A DNA stretch of 64,000 bases from VAZQ01 sp963739175 (GTDB taxonomy: Bacteria; Pseudomonadota; Alphaproteobacteria; Rhizobiales; Xanthobacteraceae), in assembly GCA_963739175.1 (NCBI GenBank), contig CAVTZH010000001.1:1426001-1490000 (forward strand), given 5' to 3'. Shown here piece after piece: positions 46,394-56,066 of the stretch (position 1 is the stretch's first letter; every line of letters begins with the position of its first letter). The notes below the pieces were generated by a model. It ran no database searches. It saw only the letters and a list, made by a program, of their open reading frames with translations, and was not told the DNA's origin. A program made the translations under genes and the position numbers.

Positions 46394-46684
46394 ATGAAAG
46401 TGACACGTAGCGAGATTGCCGCGCTCGTCTGTGCACTGCTTCCATTCGTTGTCAACATTGGCGATCGGTCCGTCCAGACGATCAACGGCGTCACGCATGT
46501 CCGTTGGGACTACAACTACGCCGGCGCCGTCCTCGGCGTCATCGCGCTGGTGGTGGTCTACGTGGGTCTGCGCGATCTCAAGGAGGACATCGGCGAACAA
46601 GCGCCTGCGCCCCACTATGCGTTTTTTGCGGCGATCGCACTCCTGGCGCTTTATCAGATCGCAAAAGGCGCTTTCCTGATCTGA
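46394..46684 (+). CDS. small three-span membrane protein
   Basis: 96 residues: membrane segments at about 8-24, 43-62 and 76-92. An N-terminal MKVTRSEIAALVCALLPFVV and a charged loop LRDLKEDIGEQAP are visible. No known motif. In-frame ATG at 46364 exists but 46394 is preceded by GACGAC rather than a good site either way. Function unknown. Confidence 0.65.
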   Translation: MKVTRSEIAALVCALLPFVVNIGDRSVQTINGVTHVRWDYNYAGAVLGVIALVVVYVGLRDLKEDIGEQAPAPHYAFFAAIALLALYQIAKGAFLI

Positions 46685-46908
46685 CGAAAGAGCCGAGCCT
46701 TCAGGCGCTCTTGGCGCGGAGCAGCGACGTGCCGCTCACCTCCTTCGGCTGCGAGGGCTCATGGGCTTTGTAGCGAAATAAATTTTCCATAACCGGATTC
46801 CCGCAATATTCACGGGAAGTTGCGCGCCGGTAGCCGCCCCGTCCGTCCTTCATCCACGACGCCGTGTTAAATCAGGCGCAGGGACGGCTTGCTCCAGAGG
46901 AACTGAAC

Positions 46909-47085
46909 ATGGCGAGCCAGGAAGAAAACGAGGCTAGCAACGAAAACAAGTACATGTGGATTGCGGTCGGCGTGATCGTGGTGGTCATTTTGGGAGGGAT
47001 GGGCATCAACATGCTGGTACATCACGAGACCAGTGCCGACACGATCGAAATGGGCAGTCAGAAACAGAGTGCGCCGCAGCAGTAA
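46909..47085 (+). CDS. small single-span membrane protein
   Basis: 58 residues: acidic N-terminus (MASQEENEASNENKY), one membrane segment (about residues 18-38, MWIAVGVIVVVILGGMGINM) and a short tail. AGAGGA lies about nine bases before the ATG. Function unknown. The 224 bases upstream hold no other gene. Confidence 0.6.
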   Translation: MASQEENEASNENKYMWIAVGVIVVVILGGMGINMLVHHETSADTIEMGSQKQSAPQQ

Positions 47086-47117
47086 CGGATGAGTGGTGAC
47101 GGCGTGTGGGAGCGCCG

Positions 47118-48647
47118 TCAGGCGTCGCCCCGCAGCAGCGATCGTCCGGTCATCTCCGCCGGCTTCGGCAGATCCATCAGCTCGAGCAGCGTCGGCGCGA
47201 TGTCGGCGAGACGGCCTTCCGTCACCAGCGCGCGGTTGCGCGCGCCGAGCAGGAACAGCGGCACCGGATTGGTGGTGTGCGCGGTATGCGGTCCGCCGGT
47301 CTTAGGATCGCGCATCATTTCACAGTTGCCATGGTCGGCGGTGACGACCAGCGCGCCGCCGGCGCGCTCGATGGCGTCGGCGATGCGACCGAGCCCGGTA
47401 TCGACCGTCTCCACCGCCTTGATCGCCGCCGGCAGGCTGCCGGTGTGGCCGACCATGTCGGGATTGGCGTAGTTCAGAACGATCAGGTCGTATTTGCCGG
47501 AGTCGATCGCGGCGACGACCTTGTCGGTCAGTTCCGGCGCCGACATCTCCGGCTGCAGATCGTAGGTCGCGACCTTGGGCGAGGGCACCATGATGCGGTC
47601 CTCGCCGGGAAACGGCTGCTCGCGGCCGCCGTTCAGGAAATACGTGACGTGCGGATATTTCTCGGTCTCGGCGGTGCGCAGTTGCGTGCGGCCGGCATTG
47701 GCGACCACCTCGCCGAGGATTTTCGTGAGCGACTGCGGCGGGAAGATCGACTGCATCAGCTTGTCGAGCTCGTCCGAATACTGCGTCATGCCGACGGCGC
47801 AAGCGATCTTCACCGCGCGCTTGCGTTCGAACCCTGAAAACGTCGGATCGAGGATCGCGCCGAGGATTTCGCGCACGCGGTCGGCGCGGAAATTGAAACA
47901 GAGGATGCCGTCGCCGTCGCGCATGCCGCGATAGTCGCCGACCACCGCCGGGATGATGAATTCGTCGAATTTCTTTTCCGCATAGGCGGCCTTCACGACG
48001 GCGGGCGCGTCGGGAAATCGCGGGGCGTCGGCGTCGACCATCGCGGCATAGGCTTTCGCGACGCGCTCCCAGCGCTTGTCGCGGTCCATCGCATAGTAGC
48101 GCCCGCACACCGTCGCGATCGGGATCGACTCCGGCAACGCCGCCTCAAGCCGCGCGATGTCGTCGCCGGCCGATTGCGGAGGCGTATCGCGGCCGTCGGT
48201 CCAGGCGTGCACCACCGTCGGCACGCCGGCGGCGGCGAGGATTTTGGCGAGGCCCGCCGCATGGTCCTGATGCGAATGCACGCCGCCGGGCGATACGAGG
48301 CCCATCAGATGGCAGGTGCCGCCGTTCGCCTTGAGGCACGCAATCAGGTCCTGCAACGCGGGCTGCTGCGCGATCTCGCCCGACGCGACCGCGTCGCCGA
48401 TGCGGGGCAGATCCTGCATCACGACGCGGCCGGCGCCGATGTTGAGATGGCCGACCTCGGAATTGCCCATCTGCCCGTGCGGCAGGCCGACGTCCTTGCC
48501 GGAGGTGCGCAGCAGCACGTTCGGGCAACCTGCCCAGAGCCGGTCGAAATTCGGCGTGCGCGCCTGCTTGACGGCGTTGTCGGCAACGTCTTCGCGCCAA
48601 CCCCAACCGTCCAGGATAGCCAGCATCACGGGACGCCGCCGCTGCAT
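47118..48647 (-). CDS. gpmI: 2,3-bisphosphoglycerate-independent phosphoglycerate mutase
   Basis: Interconverts 3- and 2-phosphoglycerate in glycolysis. 509 residues. AILDGWGWRED with metal Asp, catalytic Ser in GQMGNSEVGHLNIGAGR, and VVTADHGNCE near the C-terminus are diagnostic. ATG at 48647 with GGAAGG upstream was chosen over the more distant in-frame starts. Confidence 0.97.
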   Translation of the reverse strand: MQRRRPVMLAILDGWGWREDVADNAVKQARTPNFDRLWAGCPNVLLRTSGKDVGLPHGQMGNSEVGHLNIGAGRVVMQDLPRIGDAVASGEIAQQPALQDLIACLKANGGTCHLMGLVSPGGVHSHQDHAAGLAKILAAAGVPTVVHAWTDGRDTPPQSAGDDIARLEAALPESIPIATVCGRYYAMDRDKRWERVAKAYAAMVDADAPRFPDAPAVVKAAYAEKKFDEFIIPAVVGDYRGMRDGDGILCFNFRADRVREILGAILDPTFSGFERKRAVKIACAVGMTQYSDELDKLMQSIFPPQSLTKILGEVVANAGRTQLRTAETEKYPHVTYFLNGGREQPFPGEDRIMVPSPKVATYDLQPEMSAPELTDKVVAAIDSGKYDLIVLNYANPDMVGHTGSLPAAIKAVETVDTGLGRIADAIERAGGALVVTADHGNCEMMRDPKTGGPHTAHTTNPVPLFLLGARNRALVTEGRLADIAPTLLELMDLPKPAEMTGRSLLRGDA

Positions 48648-48810
48648 CCGCAAGTTCCTTCCGACACCAGTCCAGCACAAAAGAACTGCCCGCCTCACAT
48701 AGGCAGAGGCAGGCAAATTTCGAGCCGGTTTTGCGCGATTGCGGCGGCATCGTCAATCAGCGCAGCCCGTGGGAAAGGGCTGCGCTGATGCAGAGGAACC
48801 AGCTTGCAGG

Positions 48811-49707
48811 CTATGTGGCGCCGACGCGCCCCGCTTCCCAGCCGAGCATCGCGCATTTGCGGGTGATGCCCCAGTGATAGCCGGTGAGCTTGCCGCTCTT
48901 GCCGAGCACGCGATGGCACGGCACCACGAACGAGATCGGGTTCTTGCCGACGGCGGCGCCGACCGCGCGCGAGGCCTTGGCGGTGCCGACCTTGCGCGCG
49001 ATGTCGGAATAGGTGGTGGCCTGGCCGAGCGGAATGCGCAGCAGCGTCTCCCAGACCCGCACCTCCCAATCGGTGCCGATCAGGACGACGCGCAGCGGCT
49101 GGTCCTTACGCCACAGCGTGGGATCGAAAATGCGTTGCGCAAGCGGCGCCGTGCGCGTGGCGTCCTCGACATAGCGCGCCTTCGGCCAGCGGCGCTGCAT
49201 GTCGGCGAGCGCCGCCTTCTCCTCGCCGGGATCGGCAAACGCGAGGCCGGCCAGCCCGCGCGGGGCCGCCACGATCAGCGCGATGCCGAACGGCGAGGGG
49301 TGGTAGCCGTAGTGCAGCGTCAGCCCTTCGCCGCCGGCCTTCCATTCGCCCGGCGACATCGCCTCGTGGGTGACGAACAGGTCGTGCAGCCGGCCCGGTC
49401 CGGACAGGCCGACCTCGTAGGCGGCGTCGAGCACGCTCGCGGAGTCGCGCAGCAGCGTGCGCGCGCGGTCGAGCGTGATCGCCTGCAGGAACGCCTTCGG
49501 CGTCAGTCCCGACCAGCGCCGGAACAGGTGATGCAGCTCGGTCGCGGTGACGCCGGAGGCGTGCGCGATCTCCTCGACCTCGGGCTGCTTGCGCCATTGC
49601 TCCGAAATGAAACCGATGGCGCGGCGCACGATGTCGTAGTCGCTCGCTGCGGTGTGCAGCGGCTCGAAGGGAATGCGGTCGGGCGAGAGCATGGTGGTCT
49701 CCATCAT
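48811..49707 (-). CDS. AraC-HTH / O6-methylguanine-DNA methyltransferase fusion (Ada-like, lacks N-terminal domain)
   Basis: 298 residues from MMETTMLSP. An AraC-type helix-turn-helix (RRAIGFISEQWRKQPEVEEI then GVTATELHHLFRRWSGLTP, about residues 25-85) is followed by the MGMT domain with RIPLGQATTYSDIA and the alkyl-acceptor Cys in NPISFVVPCHRVLG. The Ada N-terminal zinc-Cys module is absent. Removes O6-alkyl groups from guanine and could regulate transcription. Confidence 0.9.
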   Translation of the reverse strand: MMETTMLSPDRIPFEPLHTAASDYDIVRRAIGFISEQWRKQPEVEEIAHASGVTATELHHLFRRWSGLTPKAFLQAITLDRARTLLRDSASVLDAAYEVGLSGPGRLHDLFVTHEAMSPGEWKAGGEGLTLHYGYHPSPFGIALIVAAPRGLAGLAFADPGEEKAALADMQRRWPKARYVEDATRTAPLAQRIFDPTLWRKDQPLRVVLIGTDWEVRVWETLLRIPLGQATTYSDIARKVGTAKASRAVGAAVGKNPISFVVPCHRVLGKSGKLTGYHWGITRKCAMLGWEAGRVGAT

Positions 49708-49764
49708 TTGCTCCCGATCTAGGGCCGCGGCGGGTCTGTTCCCACCCAATTCCTGTCTCTCCCG

Positions 49765-49873
49765 GCCTCATGGTGAGGAGCGCACGAAGTGCGCGTCTCG
49801 AACCATAGGCCGCCCCGGTCCGGGCCGCCCATCCTTCGAGACGGCTGCTTCGCAGCCTCCTCAGGATGAGGGC
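49765..49873. repeat. family C palindromic repeat (CTCATGGTGAGGAG ... CCTCAGGATGAGG)
   Basis: Nested inverted repeats: CATGGTGAGGAGCGCACGAA / TGCTTCGCAGCCTCCTCAGG outer arms, and CGGTCCGGGCCGC inner. Found between the Ada-like gene and the DUF2244 gene. This type is widespread in Bradyrhizobium-like genomes. Confidence 0.65.
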
Positions 49874-49882
49874 GGGTCGAGG

Positions 49883-50404
49883 TCATAACACCGTCCGCGT
49901 CGGCCCGCGCTTGGCCTCCGCCAGCGCGCCGGAAAGGGCGAGCGCGAAGCTCTCTTTCTCCTGCGGCGGCAGGAAACCGGCGATGCTCAGCCGCCGGCCC
50001 TGCGATTCCAGGAACAGCTGCTGCAGCCCGAATTCCTCGTGCACGTCGCGGTGCAGCCGCACCCAGACCGGATTGAGCGTCCATTCCCGCACGCCGCCGC
50101 GATGACTGACCTTGCGCACGGTCAGCTCCGACGGCGTCACCGTCACCTGCTCGTAGGCCTGCGCCGAGCGGTAGTTCAGCTTGAACGCCCAGTAGACCAG
50201 GAGCACGTCGAGCCCGAGGAAGCCGAACACCGGCCATGCGCCCGCCAGCAGGAACACCATGCCGGTGACGAAGCTGATGCCGCCCAGCACCGCCATGAAG
50301 ATCAGAAAGCCCGTCGGGCTCAGCGAACGATGCGGCGTCAGCACCGCCGAAAAGATCGGGGGTTCCCGGTTGGAGTCGCGGTCGGGCGTGTTGTCGGCCG
50401 TCAT
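49883..50404 (-). CDS. DUF2244 membrane protein
   Basis: 173 residues. LTPHRSLSPTGFLIFMAVLG, two membrane segments (about residues 32-52 and 57-76), then LNYRSAQAYEQVTVTPSELT and the WTLNPVWVRLHRD motif are characteristic of DUF2244, an inner-membrane family of unknown function common in alphaproteobacteria. Divergent from nth with only 21 bases between starts. Confidence 0.88.
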   Translation of the reverse strand: MTADNTPDRDSNREPPIFSAVLTPHRSLSPTGFLIFMAVLGGISFVTGMVFLLAGAWPVFGFLGLDVLLVYWAFKLNYRSAQAYEQVTVTPSELTVRKVSHRGGVREWTLNPVWVRLHRDVHEEFGLQQLFLESQGRRLSIAGFLPPQEKESFALALSGALAEAKRGPTRTVL

Positions 50405-50425
50405 GGGGCTCAATATAGGGAAAGC

Positions 50426-51244
50426 ATGGCGCGGAAAACACCTCGGAAAAAACGCCCTGGCAAAAAGCGGCCGCGCAAGCCGGCGGTCCGCCAGTCGGTG
50501 CGGACGAGCCTCGACAAGGCGCGCAAAGGCAAGGCAGCGGCGCTCAAGCCGCCGGCCAAGCAATTGGCGGCCGACCGCAAGGCGATTGCCGGGGTGACGC
50601 CGCCATGGACGCCGGCCGAGGTCGAGGAGGCGTTCCGCCGCTTCCAGGCCGCGACTGACGTGCCGAAGGGCGAGTTGCTGCACAACGATCCCTACACGTT
50701 GCTGGTCGCGGTGGTGCTGTCGGCGCAGGCGACCGACGCCGGCGTCAACAAGGCGACGCCCGCGCTGTTCGCGGCGGGGCCGACGCCGGAAAAGATGGTT
50801 GAGCTCGGCGAGGACAAGGTGCGCGACCTGATCAAGACCATCGGCCTGTTTCGCACCAAGGCGAAGAACGTGATTGCGCTGTCACAAAAGCTGATCGCCG
50901 AACATGGCGGCGAGGTGCCGCGCTCGCGCGAAGCGCTCGAGGCGCTGCCCGGCGTCGGGCGCAAGACCGCGAATGTCGTGCTCAACATGGCGTTCGGCGA
51001 GCCGACCATCGCGGTCGATACCCACATCTTCCGGATCGGCAATCGCACCGGCCTGGCGCCGGGCAAAGACCCGTTCGAAGTCGAGCAGAAATTGCTCGAC
51101 GTGATACCGGATAAATACAAATTGCATGCCCATCACTGGCTGATCCTGCATGGGCGCTACGTCTGTCTCGCGCGCCGGCCGCTGTGCGAAAAATGTCTGA
51201 TCGCGGATCTCTGCAAATGGCCGGGCAAGACCGTGGCGACATGA
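50426..51244 (+). CDS. nth: endonuclease III
   Basis: DNA glycosylase/AP lyase for oxidised pyrimidines. 272 residues with a long Lys/Arg-rich N-terminal extension. The helix-hairpin-helix with catalytic Lys (LPGVGRKTANVVLN) and Asp (VDTHIFRIGNR), and the iron-sulfur motif CLARRPLCEKCLIADLC (C-x6-C-x2-C-x5-C), are intact. Confidence 0.97.
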   Translation: MARKTPRKKRPGKKRPRKPAVRQSVRTSLDKARKGKAAALKPPAKQLAADRKAIAGVTPPWTPAEVEEAFRRFQAATDVPKGELLHNDPYTLLVAVVLSAQATDAGVNKATPALFAAGPTPEKMVELGEDKVRDLIKTIGLFRTKAKNVIALSQKLIAEHGGEVPRSREALEALPGVGRKTANVVLNMAFGEPTIAVDTHIFRIGNRTGLAPGKDPFEVEQKLLDVIPDKYKLHAHHWLILHGRYVCLARRPLCEKCLIADLCKWPGKTVAT

Positions 51245-51329
51245 TGGCGCACGGTGCGCTGGCGAAACGAAGGTTCATCGACTACATTGGTGGGGCCAGG
51301 GGCTGTGCTTGCAGCGTGGTTGGGACTGC

Positions 51330-52868
51330 ATGCGTCTTCGAACGATATTGATCGGCGTCGCCATCCTGGCGATGGCATTCGTCGGCGCGACGCTGCTCAT
51401 GCAGCTGCTGTGGCCGGGGGCCGAGAGCAGCCGCCGTCCGGCGCTGGCCGAGGTTCCGCCGCTTCCGCCGGTCAGCCGCACCTCGACCATCGTCGCACCG
51501 ACCGTGATCACGCTCGGCGCTCTGCGCGAGATGCTCGAAGCGCAGGCGCCGCGCGATCTCACCGGCAAGCGCGACAACATCGCGTCGAAGCTTCTCTCCA
51601 ATGCCGAGATCGGCTGGACCGTGAATCGCGGTCCGCTCGGCGTGTTCGGCAAGCCGGATGTGATCGGCGTCTCGACCGTGCTCACCGGCACGCTGCGCGC
51701 GACCGGACAGATCGCCTCGACGGCCGCCGGCGGCCTCGGTGGCGCGCTCGGCGGGATCCTCGGCAAGGACGTCGGACGCAGCGTTGAGAAGCTCGCCGGC
51801 CGTACCCTCGACCAGCGCACCGATATCCGCGGCAATGTCGCGGTGGTCTCGCAGCCACAGCTCACGCCGGGCTGGCGGCTGGAGCCGAACCTGACCACGC
51901 ATTTCTCGATCGCTGACGCCAACATGACCATCGTCGGCGTGCGGCTGAACGTGTCCAACGAAGTGCGGCCGCTGTTGGAGCGGCAGGTCAACGAGCAGGT
52001 CGCGCGGCTGCAGGAGCGGCTGCGCAACGATCCGTTCCTTGAACGGGTGGCGCGGCGGGAGTGGGCGAAACTCTGCCGCTCGCTGGCGATCAGCGCCACC
52101 GGCGCCGGCCTGCCGAATCTCTGGCTCGAGTTTCGGCCGACGCGCGCGATCGCGGCGCAGCCGCGCGTCGATGCCGAGGCGGTCACGCTCGTGGTCGGCG
52201 TCGAGGCCGAGACCCGCATCGTCCCGAAGGAGACCAAGCCGGAATGCCCGTTCCCGGCGACGCTGGAGATCGCGCCGCAAAGCGAGCAGGGCCGCGTCAG
52301 CATCGCGGTGCCGATCGACGTGCCGTTCACCGAGGTCAACCGCCTGATCGAGGCGCAGTTCGTGGGCAAGACGTTCGCGGACGACAACGCGTTCGCCGTC
52401 ACCGTGCGCCGCGCCAGCGTCGCCGCCTCCGGCGACCAGCTCTTGATCTCGCTGCGGGTGAGCGCGACCGAACGCAAGAGCTGGTTCGGCCTCGGCACCG
52501 ACGCGAACGTCTATGTCTGGGGACGGCCGGTGCTCGATCCCAAGACGCAGGTGCTGCGGCTGACCGACGTCAAGCTCGATGTCGAATCCGAGGGCATGCT
52601 GGGCAGCGCGGTGCGCGCGGCGGCGCCCTATCTCGAAGCCGCGGTCGCGGAGCGCACCGTGATCGACCTCAAGCCGTTCGCGGCCAATGCGCGCAAGAGC
52701 ATCGAGGCGGCGCTCGCCGAGTTCCGCGGCGCCGGCGATGGCGTGCGCGTCGATGCCTCGGTCGCCGACCTGCGCGTGGTCGACATCGCGTTCGACGCGA
52801 CCACCTTGCGCATCATCGCCGAGGCCGACGGCGCGGCGAAGGTTTCGGTGACATCGCTGCCGAAGTAA
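51330..52868 (+). CDS. DUF4403 family exported protein
   Basis: 512 residues with an N-terminal signal anchor (RTILIGVAILAMAFVGATLL). A long beta-rich region with ISATGAGLPNLWLEFRPT and IAVPIDVPFTEVNRLIEAQF fits the DUF4403 family of outer-membrane or periplasmic lipid-binding-like proteins. Function unknown. An in-frame ATG seven codons upstream exists but 51330 starts at the anchor. Confidence 0.75.
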   Translation: MRLRTILIGVAILAMAFVGATLLMQLLWPGAESSRRPALAEVPPLPPVSRTSTIVAPTVITLGALREMLEAQAPRDLTGKRDNIASKLLSNAEIGWTVNRGPLGVFGKPDVIGVSTVLTGTLRATGQIASTAAGGLGGALGGILGKDVGRSVEKLAGRTLDQRTDIRGNVAVVSQPQLTPGWRLEPNLTTHFSIADANMTIVGVRLNVSNEVRPLLERQVNEQVARLQERLRNDPFLERVARREWAKLCRSLAISATGAGLPNLWLEFRPTRAIAAQPRVDAEAVTLVVGVEAETRIVPKETKPECPFPATLEIAPQSEQGRVSIAVPIDVPFTEVNRLIEAQFVGKTFADDNAFAVTVRRASVAASGDQLLISLRVSATERKSWFGLGTDANVYVWGRPVLDPKTQVLRLTDVKLDVESEGMLGSAVRAAAPYLEAAVAERTVIDLKPFAANARKSIEAALAEFRGAGDGVRVDASVADLRVVDIAFDATTLRIIAEADGAAKVSVTSLPK

Positions 52869-52871
52869 CGG

Positions 52872-52965
52872 CTCTATCCTCCGCTCATTCCCGCGCAAGC
52901 GGGAATCCAAAGTCTTCCTCTGTAGCTCCTGGGTCCCCGCTTCCGCGGGGACGAGCGGAAGGCGC
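52872..52965. repeat. two-arm palindromic intergenic repeat, family B
   Basis: Arms CATTCCCGCGCAAGCGGGAATC and GTCCCCGCTTCCGCGGGGAC between the ends of two convergent genes. Confidence 0.7.
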
Positions 52966-52976
52966 ATCGTGCGCAA

Positions 52977-53717
52977 CTACGAGCGTTCGCCTTCGATCAG
53001 CGGCGGTGACGATGGCCGGCCCGACAGCCGCTTGTGGATGTGCACCATGAATGCGGTGCCGAACAGCGGCGTTGCCAGGTTGAGAATCGGGATCGAGACG
53101 AACGCCGCCACGAACAGCCCGGCGAGGAACACCGTGCTCTGGTTGGCCTTGCGCAGTTTCTTCGCCTCGGCGGGCGGACGGAAGCGCATGGCGGCGAGCT
53201 GGAAATATTCGCGGCCGAGCAGGAACGCGGTCGCCAGGAAGAAGATCACGGCGCCGAAGCCCGCGAGCAGCAGCGACGGCATCGCGATCAAATAGACGAG
53301 GACGGCGAGCAGCGCGGTCTGAACGCCCTGCCACACCGCGGGCACCATCGGCAGCGCATGGCCGGGCGGGTCGCCGGGGTAATAGCGGCGCTCCACTTCC
53401 TCGGCGACTTCGTCGGCGAAGAAACCCGCCATCAGCCCACTCACCGCCGGCATCAGGAAGATCGAGCCTGCGATGATGCCGAGCGCGGCGGCGACCGAGA
53501 GCACCCAGGACAGCACCGTGAGCGGCGTGGTCGTGGTGAGGCCGAGCGTGCTCTGCAGCCAGACCTGGCCGCCCTCGGTGAACCAGACCAGCGCACGATG
53601 CAGGCCGATCGCCGCCACGACGATCAGCAGCAGCGCAATGCCCATCGATTTCAGCAGGACCTTGCGGAACGGCGGCGAGAACATCTGGGCGAGCGCTTTG
53701 ATTGCGGCATCGAGCAT
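52977..53717 (-). CDS. EI24 / CysZ-family membrane protein
   Basis: 246 residues with four or five membrane segments. FSPPFRKVLLKSMGIALLLIV at the N-terminus, GFFADEVAEEVERRYYPGDPPG in a loop and a later GREYFQLAAMRF fit the EI24/CysZ family. CysZ is a sulfate channel, but distant members are uncharacterised. Start at 53717 (MLDAAIKALAQ). Convergent with the DUF4403 gene. Confidence 0.82.
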   Translation of the reverse strand: MLDAAIKALAQMFSPPFRKVLLKSMGIALLLIVVAAIGLHRALVWFTEGGQVWLQSTLGLTTTTPLTVLSWVLSVAAALGIIAGSIFLMPAVSGLMAGFFADEVAEEVERRYYPGDPPGHALPMVPAVWQGVQTALLAVLVYLIAMPSLLLAGFGAVIFFLATAFLLGREYFQLAAMRFRPPAEAKKLRKANQSTVFLAGLFVAAFVSIPILNLATPLFGTAFMVHIHKRLSGRPSSPPLIEGERS

Positions 53718-53836
53718 GGTGGGGCCTCTCGTCGTGGCATTTTCTACCCGTCGCCGAGCGCGTTGTCGCGGCGGTTTGCGGGCGTGATCAGGATCGGGCA
53801 ATGTCCGGCACAATTGTGCCGGGGACGCCGCCAACC

Positions 53837-55246
53837 ATGTCCAAACTGACGCGCCGATCGTTCCTCGCCGCTGCCGGCGCCGTTGCCGCGGGCCCGGCGT
53901 TCGGCGCGACCCAGCAGAAAAAAGCGGTACCCGGCGACCCGCGGTCCGGCACCGACGTCGTGATTGTGGGCGCCGGCGCGGCCGGCATCGCGGCGGCGCG
54001 CCGGATCACGGCCGCGGGCCGCAAATGCGTGCTGCTGGAAGCGGCGGGCACGGTCGGCGGCCGCTGTCTCACCGACACGGCGCTGTTCGGCGTGCCCTAC
54101 GACCGCGGCGCCCGCGCCTTCCATACGCCGGAAACCAATCCGGTCGCGCGGCTCGCCCTGCAAAATGGCTTCGACATCTATCCGGCGCCGCCCGGTCAGC
54201 GCATGCGCATCACGCGCCGCTACGCGCGCGAAAGCGAGACCGAGGACATGCTCTCCACGATGGCGCGCGCCAACGCGGCGATCGCCGACGCCGCCCGCAA
54301 GACCGACATCGTGGCCGCGCAGGCGCTGCCGAAGGACCTCGGCGAATGGCGCTCGACCGTCGAATTCCTGCTGGGCCCGTATTTCTGCGGCAAGGACGTG
54401 TCCGAGATCTCGGCGGCCGATCTCTCGCGCGCGGCCGAGCGCGACGTTCAGGCCTATTGCCGGCAAGGCCTCGGCGCGGTGCTCGCAAGGCTTGCCACCG
54501 ACCTGCCGGTGCGGCTCTCGACGCCGGCCACGCGCATCAATTGGGGCGGCCGCGGTGTCGAGGTCGAGACCGCGCAGGGAACGATCGACGCGCGCGCCGC
54601 CATTGTCACGGCGTCGACCAATGTGCTCAGTGCCGGCAAGATCAGGTTCACGCCCGATCTGCCGAAGCGCCAGCTCGACGCGATCGAGCGGCTCAAGCTC
54701 GGCAGCTACGACCACGTGATGCTGGAGCTTGCCGGCAATCCGCTCGGGCTGCGCACCGACGAGCTGGTGTTCGAGAAATCCTCCGGCCCGCGCACCGCCG
54801 CGCTGCTCGCCAACATGTCGGGCAGCACGCTGTGCACCGTGGATATCGGCGGCCGCTTCGGGCGCGATCTCGCTGCCAAGGGCGCCAAGGAGATGGTCGC
54901 CTTCGCGCTCGACTGGCTCGACAATCTCTACGGCGCGGGCTTGAAGCGCGCATCCGGGCGGTCGCATGCGACCAACTGGAACGAGGAACCCTGGGTGCTC
55001 GGCGCGATGTCGGCGGCGTCTCCGGGCGGGCAGTTTGCGCGCCGCAGCCTCATGGAGTCGATCAACAACCGCATCTGGTTCGCGGGTGAGGCGGTGCACG
55101 AGCGGCTCTGGGGCACGGTCGCCGGCGCCTGGGAATCGGGCGACCGTGCCGCGCAGGCGGTGCTGCGCCTGATCGCGCCGCCGCCGCCGGAGCCGAAGCA
55201 GCAACCGAAATTCAAGCAGCAACCCAAGCAACCCCGCCCGGGATGA
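53837..55246 (+). CDS. Tat-exported FAD-dependent amine oxidase
   Basis: 469 residues. A twin-arginine signal (KLTRRSFLAAAGAVAAG) precedes the FAD-binding VVIVGAGAAGIAAARRI, LLEAAGTVGGRC and the C-terminal NNRIWFAGEAVHERLWGTVAGAWESG. This is the flavin amine oxidase fold (monoamine/polyamine oxidases, protoporphyrinogen oxidase relatives), in the periplasm. Substrate unknown. Confidence 0.88.
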   Translation: MSKLTRRSFLAAAGAVAAGPAFGATQQKKAVPGDPRSGTDVVIVGAGAAGIAAARRITAAGRKCVLLEAAGTVGGRCLTDTALFGVPYDRGARAFHTPETNPVARLALQNGFDIYPAPPGQRMRITRRYARESETEDMLSTMARANAAIADAARKTDIVAAQALPKDLGEWRSTVEFLLGPYFCGKDVSEISAADLSRAAERDVQAYCRQGLGAVLARLATDLPVRLSTPATRINWGGRGVEVETAQGTIDARAAIVTASTNVLSAGKIRFTPDLPKRQLDAIERLKLGSYDHVMLELAGNPLGLRTDELVFEKSSGPRTAALLANMSGSTLCTVDIGGRFGRDLAAKGAKEMVAFALDWLDNLYGAGLKRASGRSHATNWNEEPWVLGAMSAASPGGQFARRSLMESINNRIWFAGEAVHERLWGTVAGAWESGDRAAQAVLRLIAPPPPEPKQQPKFKQQPKQPRPG

Positions 55247-55247
55247 G

Positions 55248-55928
55248 GTGAGCGTGCCCGCAAAAGCACTAATTGCCTGGTCGAGCGGCAAGGATTCCGC
55301 CTGGGCGCTGCACGAGACACGCTGCAGCGGCGACTACGAGGTCGTCGGCGCGCTGACGACGGTCACCGAAACGTTCAGCCGCGTGAGCATGCATGGCGTG
55401 CGCGAGGAGCTGCTGGCGGCGCAGCTCGATGCGGCCGCGCTTGCGCCGATCCGCGTGCCGATTCCGTATCCGTGCCCGAACGAGGTCTATGAGGCGCGCA
55501 TGGCGGCGGCGCTGGCGGACGCCAAGGCGGCCGGCGTTACGCATGTCATCTTCGGCGATCTCTTCCTGGAGGACGTACGGCGCTATCGCGAGGAGAAGCT
55601 TGCCGGCACCGGCATCGCGCCGGTGTTTCCGCTCTGGCTGCGGCCCACGGATGTCCTTGCACGCGAAATGATCGACGGCGGGGTCGAGACCTATCTCGCC
55701 TGCGTCGATCTCAAGCAGCTTCCGATCGCGTTTGCCGGCCGCCGCCTCGACCACGCCTTGCTGGCGGAGTTGCCGGCGAGCGCCGATCCCTGCGGCGAGA
55801 AGGGCGAGTTCCACACCTTCGTGGCGGCCGGGCCGATGCTGAAGCGGAAGATTCCGATTTCGGTCGGCGAGGTGGTCGAGCGTGAGGGATTTGCGTTCGC
55901 GGATCTGCTGCCGGCGCAGGCGTCCTAG
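55248..55928 (+). CDS. diphthine-ammonia-ligase-like ATP pyrophosphatase (DUF71)
   Basis: 226 residues from GTG. PP-loop AWSSGKDSAWALHE, HGVREELLAAQ, IFGDLFLEDVRRYREE and the closing GEKGEFHTFV match the DUF71/ATP-binding family 4, whose eukaryotic members amidate diphthine. Bacteria lack diphthamide, so the true substrate is unknown. Starts one base after the amine oxidase stop, hence coupled. Confidence 0.85.
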   Translation: MSVPAKALIAWSSGKDSAWALHETRCSGDYEVVGALTTVTETFSRVSMHGVREELLAAQLDAAALAPIRVPIPYPCPNEVYEARMAAALADAKAAGVTHVIFGDLFLEDVRRYREEKLAGTGIAPVFPLWLRPTDVLAREMIDGGVETYLACVDLKQLPIAFAGRRLDHALLAELPASADPCGEKGEFHTFVAAGPMLKRKIPISVGEVVEREGFAFADLLPAQAS

Positions 55929-56066
55929 AGCATTTCCAGTTGAGTTGACTTCGCTCTCTCCCGCTCGTCCCCGCGAAGGCGGGGACCCAGTTCGCTCTAA
56001 AGACTGGATTCCCGCTTTCGCGGGAATGAGCGGGGAGAGACCCGTTACAGGCGGGAAGCGTCCTAG
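55925..56066. repeat. MITE-like 142-base repeat, copy 2
   Basis: Nearly identical to 39277-39418, with two one-base indels and a handful of substitutions; the terminal inverted repeat is partly degraded (CTAGAGCA / CGTCCTAG). It supplies the TAG stop of the gene before it and the TAG stop of the opposing phosphoesterase gene at 56063, a compact placement between convergent genes. Confidence 0.85.
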